This document shows positions 6,853 through 10,414 of a DNA stretch of 10,414 nt, one piece after another. Numbering within the stretch: position 1 is the stretch's first letter; every line of letters begins with the position of its first letter. Position numbers and translations under genes: made by a program. The stretch comes from Candidatus Aminicenantota bacterium (GTDB lineage Bacteria; Acidobacteriota; Aminicenantia; S016-38): contig JAMOUL010000140.1 in NCBI GenBank assembly GCA_027062035.1, positions 1-10,414 of the forward strand. Direction: 5' to 3'. The notes beneath the pieces were generated by a model. The model saw nothing but the letters and a program-made list of their open reading frames with translations. It did not search any database and was not told the DNA's origin.

Positions 6853-8229
6853 TTAATTGGTTCCCTTCTTTACGTAGATTTTAAAGTATTTCAACCCCTT
6901 TTTTATTCTGTACCTTTTATTTAGCCATTTTTTGATATCTGGAGAATAAATTCCCCTTGTTTGTCCTAATGCAATGACCTCTGGCTGGAAACCTTCGAGA
7001 AATTGTAGCCATCCTTTGACTCCTCCAGGGAATTCAGCCTCTATTTTTCTGTCAATGCCCCTGAGGATAAAGAGATATCTCGATGGATTAACAAGGCCTG
7101 TAATGGCCATAAAGTGTGGGGCACCGATGGATATAATTCTGCCATGAAAATTTTTCCTGATTCCCTCAGCTTCCCTAAGCTGGTCTGTCAGAGAAAATCT
7201 GTTGTATGTATGGGGTAAAATGGCGATCAAAACTAAGAGGATAATCGATATATAATTTTTCTGTCGAAATTTCGATAGATAATGGAAAATCAGGCCTGTT
7301 CCTATAGCAGCAAAGGGAAGCAGGGGGAACATATCCTGGGACCCCTGAAAATCAAGAATGCTCCAGAAGATGGGTAGAGGAAAAGCCCACAGGAGAATTT
7401 TCGGAGCTCTCTGGTCTTTATAAAGAAAGACAAAGGAGGTCAGTCCCATAATTACGACCACAGAAGTAATGCTGTATCTCCGTAGCAGGGTTTTCAATAT
7501 GTTAATTATATTTATGTACAGGGGATTTGTATCCAGATAGATAAGGTTAAAGGAAACTGCTCCTCTCCATAGTTCTATTAATGCTCCATGATAAATAAAA
7601 TATGCAACGGTGATTAGTGGCAATGGCAGAACTCCACATATAAAGCTCCAGTGCTTTCTGGACTTTATACTGAGTATGAAACCTGCGATGGTAAAAAGTG
7701 CCAGTGGTTGCCAGATTAAAGCAGCAGCAACAGAGAAAAATCCAGCCAGGAAGTACTTTTTTCTTACCATGAAATAGAAAAAAAGAACCTCAAATAATGT
7801 TGTCATAGTTTTTGGTACAGGGCCTGCAGCTGCAAAGAACGAAAAGGGAAGGAATGATAGGAAAGCCAGGGCTGTAATTCTTGCTCCTTCTTCATTCAGA
7901 AATTCCTTTGAGATTAAATATAGAAATACAGGGATAAATGAAGATAGAATTATAAGTACCATCCTCAAAAAGAATAGTTCCTTCAGGTGGTTTATCTCCG
8001 GGCTGATAATTCTGATAATTTTAATAATTCCTCCAAACATAAGAGGGGCACCGGGTCCCTTGTGGTCAAAAATCCCCACATATGGAGGAATGCCTTCGGC
8101 CACTCTTTGTGCTGAGTACAGATAAATGCCAGGGTCCCTTTTAAGTGGTGAGTTGATTCCTGCGATAAATATATAAAACAGGATTGAAAGTATAAAAATG
8201 GATATTAAAGTTTTATTTACCATAGCCAT
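6853..8229 (-). CDS. GT39/ArnT-like membrane glycosyltransferase (GT-C fold)
   Basis: This 458-residue protein is strongly hydrophobic, with about nine or ten membrane segments between residues 8 and 340, then a polar C-terminal domain (about 345-458). The first external loop contains RDPGIYLYSAQRVAEG (31-46) followed by IFDHKGPG (53-60). This is the pattern of GT-C enzymes of the GT39/ArnT/PMT type, with D32 at the catalytic Asp position and the (D/H)-K-x-P motif. Such enzymes move a sugar from a polyprenyl-phosphate donor to a protein or glycolipid on the outer face of the cytoplasmic membrane. The donor sugar and acceptor cannot be read from the sequence. The start overlaps the preceding open frame by 17 bp (11 bp if the second Met, at 8223-8221, is used). 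Neither Met has a Shine-Dalgarno, so translation probably depends on coupling to the upstream frame. Confidence 0.8.
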   Translation of the reverse strand: MAMVNKTLISIFILSILFYIFIAGINSPLKRDPGIYLYSAQRVAEGIPPYVGIFDHKGPGAPLMFGGIIKIIRIISPEINHLKELFFLRMVLIILSSFIPVFLYLISKEFLNEEGARITALAFLSFLPFSFFAAAGPVPKTMTTLFEVLFFYFMVRKKYFLAGFFSVAAALIWQPLALFTIAGFILSIKSRKHWSFICGVLPLPLITVAYFIYHGALIELWRGAVSFNLIYLDTNPLYINIINILKTLLRRYSITSVVVIMGLTSFVFLYKDQRAPKILLWAFPLPIFWSILDFQGSQDMFPLLPFAAIGTGLIFHYLSKFRQKNYISIILLVLIAILPHTYNRFSLTDQLREAEGIRKNFHGRIISIGAPHFMAITGLVNPSRYLFILRGIDRKIEAEFPGGVKGWLQFLEGFQPEVIALGQTRGIYSPDIKKWLNKRYRIKKGLKYFKIYVKKGTN

Positions 8230-8632
8230 AAAATTTTAAATTTATAAGATAATTTCGATAGATTTTGCCCTTTATTTTTTTGTTCCGTTCCATAATAATT
8301 GAGTGCAGAGCTTTGATTGTTTGCTTTTCTTCCTCTGTTACGTTTCCTGGATTTCTTTCTTCGGGGTTAACCATGAGGTCATAAGCTTCGAATGTCCACC
8401 ATTCTCTTCCCCTGTATTTTTTCCATCTGCCTATAACCTTTTCGGGAAATTTTGTGTATTCATATGTTTGTTTGAATCCTCCTTTTTTGTTAAGCCACCG
8501 GGTTGAAATGCACGGGTTTTCGTTTGAGGAAAAATTAAAAGAACCAGAGGTGATGATGGAGTAAATGAGGTAATTGGCACAGGAGGGTTCTGACATTATT
8601 GCTGGTTTTATATCCCTTTTTTTATCTGACAT
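8213..8632 (-). CDS. Stand-alone C-terminal subdomain of a sulfatase-like enzyme (probable remnant of a paralog)
   Basis: This 139-residue protein has no catalytic motif of its own. Residues 59-139 align without gaps to the last 81 residues of the upstream enzyme (509-589), with roughly 30 identities counted by hand: both have W-x-K-x-RG-x-x-WW-x-F, AYDL, PEE-x-N, VT-x-x-EK and a terminal GY. Residues 10-58, including AIMSE, resemble the usual start of the sulfatase C-terminal subdomain. It is therefore the tail of a second sulfatase-family protein without its N-terminal 400 or more residues. The frame is intact, and its ATG lies inside the upstream gene's end (11-bp overlap) with GAGGG (8642-8646) 9 nt ahead of it, so it may well be translated. 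It could be a decaying remnant, a retained accessory domain or merely a translational relay to the glycosyltransferase gene. I see no sign of the missing part in the window. Confidence 0.7.
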   Translation of the reverse strand: MSDKKRDIKPAIMSEPSCANYLIYSIITSGSFNFSSNENPCISTRWLNKKGGFKQTYEYTKFPEKVIGRWKKYRGREWWTFEAYDLMVNPEERNPGNVTEEEKQTIKALHSIIMERNKKIKGKIYRNYLINLKFYGYGK

Positions 8633-10391
8633 AGCCCAGAGCCCTCAACGTTTCCATGTATTTTTTTGAGCCCTTAAGGGCCACCCTTTTAAATTTTAAT
8701 TTGAGCATGGTTTCTATTTTCTTTATTTCTTTCTTTTCCCCGTCTGTGACTGGCAGGGAATTGGTTTCTTCCGGATCCCTTTCAAGGTCATATGCGTCGA
8801 ATACCCACCATGTCTTTCCCCTTAATTTTCTCCACTCAGCTGTTATTTTCCTGGGGTATTTTAAAATAGAAAACATTTCCCTGAAACGGTTCCTTTTTAT
8901 GCCTTTTTTATGCCATACAGTTGATAAGATGGAGGAAAACTCCTTCATCTTTCCGGTTTTAAGAAAGTAATTAACCAGGAAACTGGAGGAGATAAATTCG
9001 GTATGAACCTTCTTCTCAAGCAGGGGAGAGTTAATTATTAATGGAACTCTTATCAATTCTTCAAAGAGAGTATGACAATGGGAAACTCCTCCGTGATCCC
9101 AGAATTCCTCTCCGTGGTCTGCAAGAAAGACAAGGGTACCCCTTCCCAGGAATCCAGTATTTTTCAGCCGGGTGATTAACTTTGAAAACTCACGGTCCAT
9201 GTATGAAACTTCTGCGTCGTAAAGGGTTTTTAAAGAGTATTTTAAATCAGGGGTAAGTTTTGCAGATGTGTTTACAGGAAATCCCCTATCAAGTTTCATT
9301 GTAATAAGAGGACGGAGGTGATTCCATGATGGTTTTTTCCTGTTTAACAGGAATTCCGGAGGAGAATAGGGAGCATGTGGGTCCATGTAGTGGATGTAAA
9401 GAAAGAACCTTTTCCCCCTGTATTTATTGATAAATGAAATGGCTTCGTTATTCACAAAATTGGCACTGTCTCTAACTTTAAAAGGTACGAGGCTTAAATA
9501 TTTAAAAACCTTGATGTGATATCTCGGAAACAGAGAGTAATAAGCAGGTTTATATAAAGAAAACGTCCACCATTCCAGTCCTACATTGAGGAATTTATGG
9601 AATCCTCTATCGAATCCGAGAAGCGGACTTACGAGTCTGTTTGCAGATATTCCCAGGGTTACGTATCCCCTTTTTTTGAAAAAACCGGCAAGGGTTCCTT
9701 CCTTTTTAAGAGCTATTTTGGCATCCCTGTCCTCCGGATAAAAATAGGCCAGTTTCCCTGTAAAGAGGGAGAATACGGACGGGATGGTACAGGAAGCTGC
9801 CGAATGTGCGTTTGTAAACATCGTGGAACTCCGGGCAAATTCCCACAAACCCGGCGTAGTTTCTTTGTTTAACCTATCTGCCCTCATTGCATCCGCAAGT
9901 ACAACTATTACACCGTTTCCAGCCGGGGGATTTATTGTACTGATGTTCCATATTAGCCGCTGAATGATAAGGAACATTAGTACAATGGTACTGAATCCAA
10001 GCTGTAAGTAGAGCACTGTTTTTTCAAAGCGAAGTAATAAAAAAACAAGGACCATTGCTATTATTACAGTTGCAATAATTATTTTCCAGAGAACGTATTT
10101 TACAAAATATGCATGGTGATATTTGTCAATATAATAACCGATGAGAAAGAAGGAGGTAGAAGGCAGCAATATTATAAAAACGATGAAATTTTTTAGTTTT
10201 GTAAACAGAAAAGGAAGAATGAGAATAAAAGAAAGCAGGGTAAAGAAAAATAGATAATTTGCAATGTTTCTCCACAAAAGGGGAAAACTTATTCTGTAAC
10301 CCTCCAGAAAAAAGTAAATAAAGTATTCTACAGAGCAAATGAATAACGAGTATATTACAGAAATCTTCAGGATACGAAAGAGATTTTTCAT
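8622..10391 (-). CDS. Membrane sulfatase-superfamily phospho-group transferase or hydrolase (LtaS/EptA-like layout)
   Basis: This 589-residue protein has five likely membrane segments (about 8-29, 44-64, 68-88, 99-120, 127-147) followed by a large external sulfatase-fold domain (about 158-460) and a C-terminal subdomain ending in the family's LRALGY tail. Active-site positions visible are D167 in VVLADAMRADRL, T202 in ASCTIPSVFSLFTG, D337 and H339 in MDPHAPY, D425-H426 in LADHGEEF, and H433 in WDHGG. The position that is Cys or Ser (matured to formylglycine) in true sulfatases is Thr here, with a Cys one residue earlier. Together with the five-segment anchor, this resembles lipoteichoic-acid synthase and phosphoethanolamine transferases, which use Thr. 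A phospho-group transferase or phosphodiesterase is thus likelier than a sulfatase. The start is the only nearby Met; no Shine-Dalgarno precedes it. The promoter would lie beyond the right edge. Confidence 0.85.
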   Translation of the reverse strand: MKNLFRILKISVIYSLFICSVEYFIYFFLEGYRISFPLLWRNIANYLFFFTLLSFILILPFLFTKLKNFIVFIILLPSTSFFLIGYYIDKYHHAYFVKYVLWKIIIATVIIAMVLVFLLLRFEKTVLYLQLGFSTIVLMFLIIQRLIWNISTINPPAGNGVIVVLADAMRADRLNKETTPGLWEFARSSTMFTNAHSAASCTIPSVFSLFTGKLAYFYPEDRDAKIALKKEGTLAGFFKKRGYVTLGISANRLVSPLLGFDRGFHKFLNVGLEWWTFSLYKPAYYSLFPRYHIKVFKYLSLVPFKVRDSANFVNNEAISFINKYRGKRFFLYIHYMDPHAPYSPPEFLLNRKKPSWNHLRPLITMKLDRGFPVNTSAKLTPDLKYSLKTLYDAEVSYMDREFSKLITRLKNTGFLGRGTLVFLADHGEEFWDHGGVSHCHTLFEELIRVPLIINSPLLEKKVHTEFISSSFLVNYFLKTGKMKEFSSILSTVWHKKGIKRNRFREMFSILKYPRKITAEWRKLRGKTWWVFDAYDLERDPEETNSLPVTDGEKKEIKKIETMLKLKFKRVALKGSKKYMETLRALGYVR

Positions 10392-10414
10392 AGAGGAATT
10401 TTACTTTAATTAAA

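Noticed and set aside
1..10414. tRNA, rRNA, CRISPR array, insertion sequence, integrase or attachment site
   Set aside because: Nearly all of the window is accounted for by coding sequence, and I saw no periodic direct repeats, transposase or integrase motifs, terminal inverted repeats or tRNA-like cloverleaf in the short gaps.

Overview
The window looks like chromosomal DNA of a moderately AT-rich bacterium, probably Gram-negative and possibly from a poorly sampled lineage. The signs are canonical Shine-Dalgarno sequences, a Sec signal peptide, AGA/AGG-rich arginine usage, Lys/Glu/Ile-rich proteins and a match to the sigma-54 promoter consensus. No RNA gene, phage gene, transposase or marker gene is present, so the phylum cannot be fixed. 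The sequence is densely coding. Three plus-strand genes (1-3252) converge on five minus-strand genes (10391-3245), and the two blocks meet tail to tail with an 8-bp coding overlap.

Plus-strand block: (1) the C-terminal two thirds of a LuxC-like acyl-CoA reductase, cut by the left edge; (2) a two-lobed GNAT-type acyltransferase of the YghO-like kind; (3) a cytosolic alkaline-phosphatase-superfamily phosphodiesterase with all expected metal ligands. Genes 2 and 3 overlap by one base. The set suggests acyl-chain or lipid metabolism with a phosphoester hydrolase, but the substrate is unknown.

Minus-strand block, in transcription order: (8) a protein with five membrane segments and an external sulfatase-fold domain, laid out like LtaS/EptA phospho-group transferases and carrying Thr instead of the sulfatase Cys; (7) a 139-residue open frame corresponding only to the C-terminal subdomain of such an enzyme, a remnant or relic paralog; (6) a GT39/ArnT-like polyprenyl-phosphate-sugar glycosyltransferase; then a 171-bp gap; (5) a secreted protein of seven tandem Ig-like domains; (4) a membrane-anchored YkuE/YaeI-type metallophosphoesterase. 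Genes 8, 7 and 6 overlap and are probably translationally coupled.

The strongest regulatory signal is a near-consensus sigma-54 (-24/-12) promoter in the gap upstream of gene 5. It would give a leader of about 24 nt that holds a perfect Shine-Dalgarno sequence. Taken together, the minus block reads as an envelope-decoration and surface-protein cassette, with the surface protein and phosphoesterase under sigma-54 control. That overall role is inference. The individual families are well supported.
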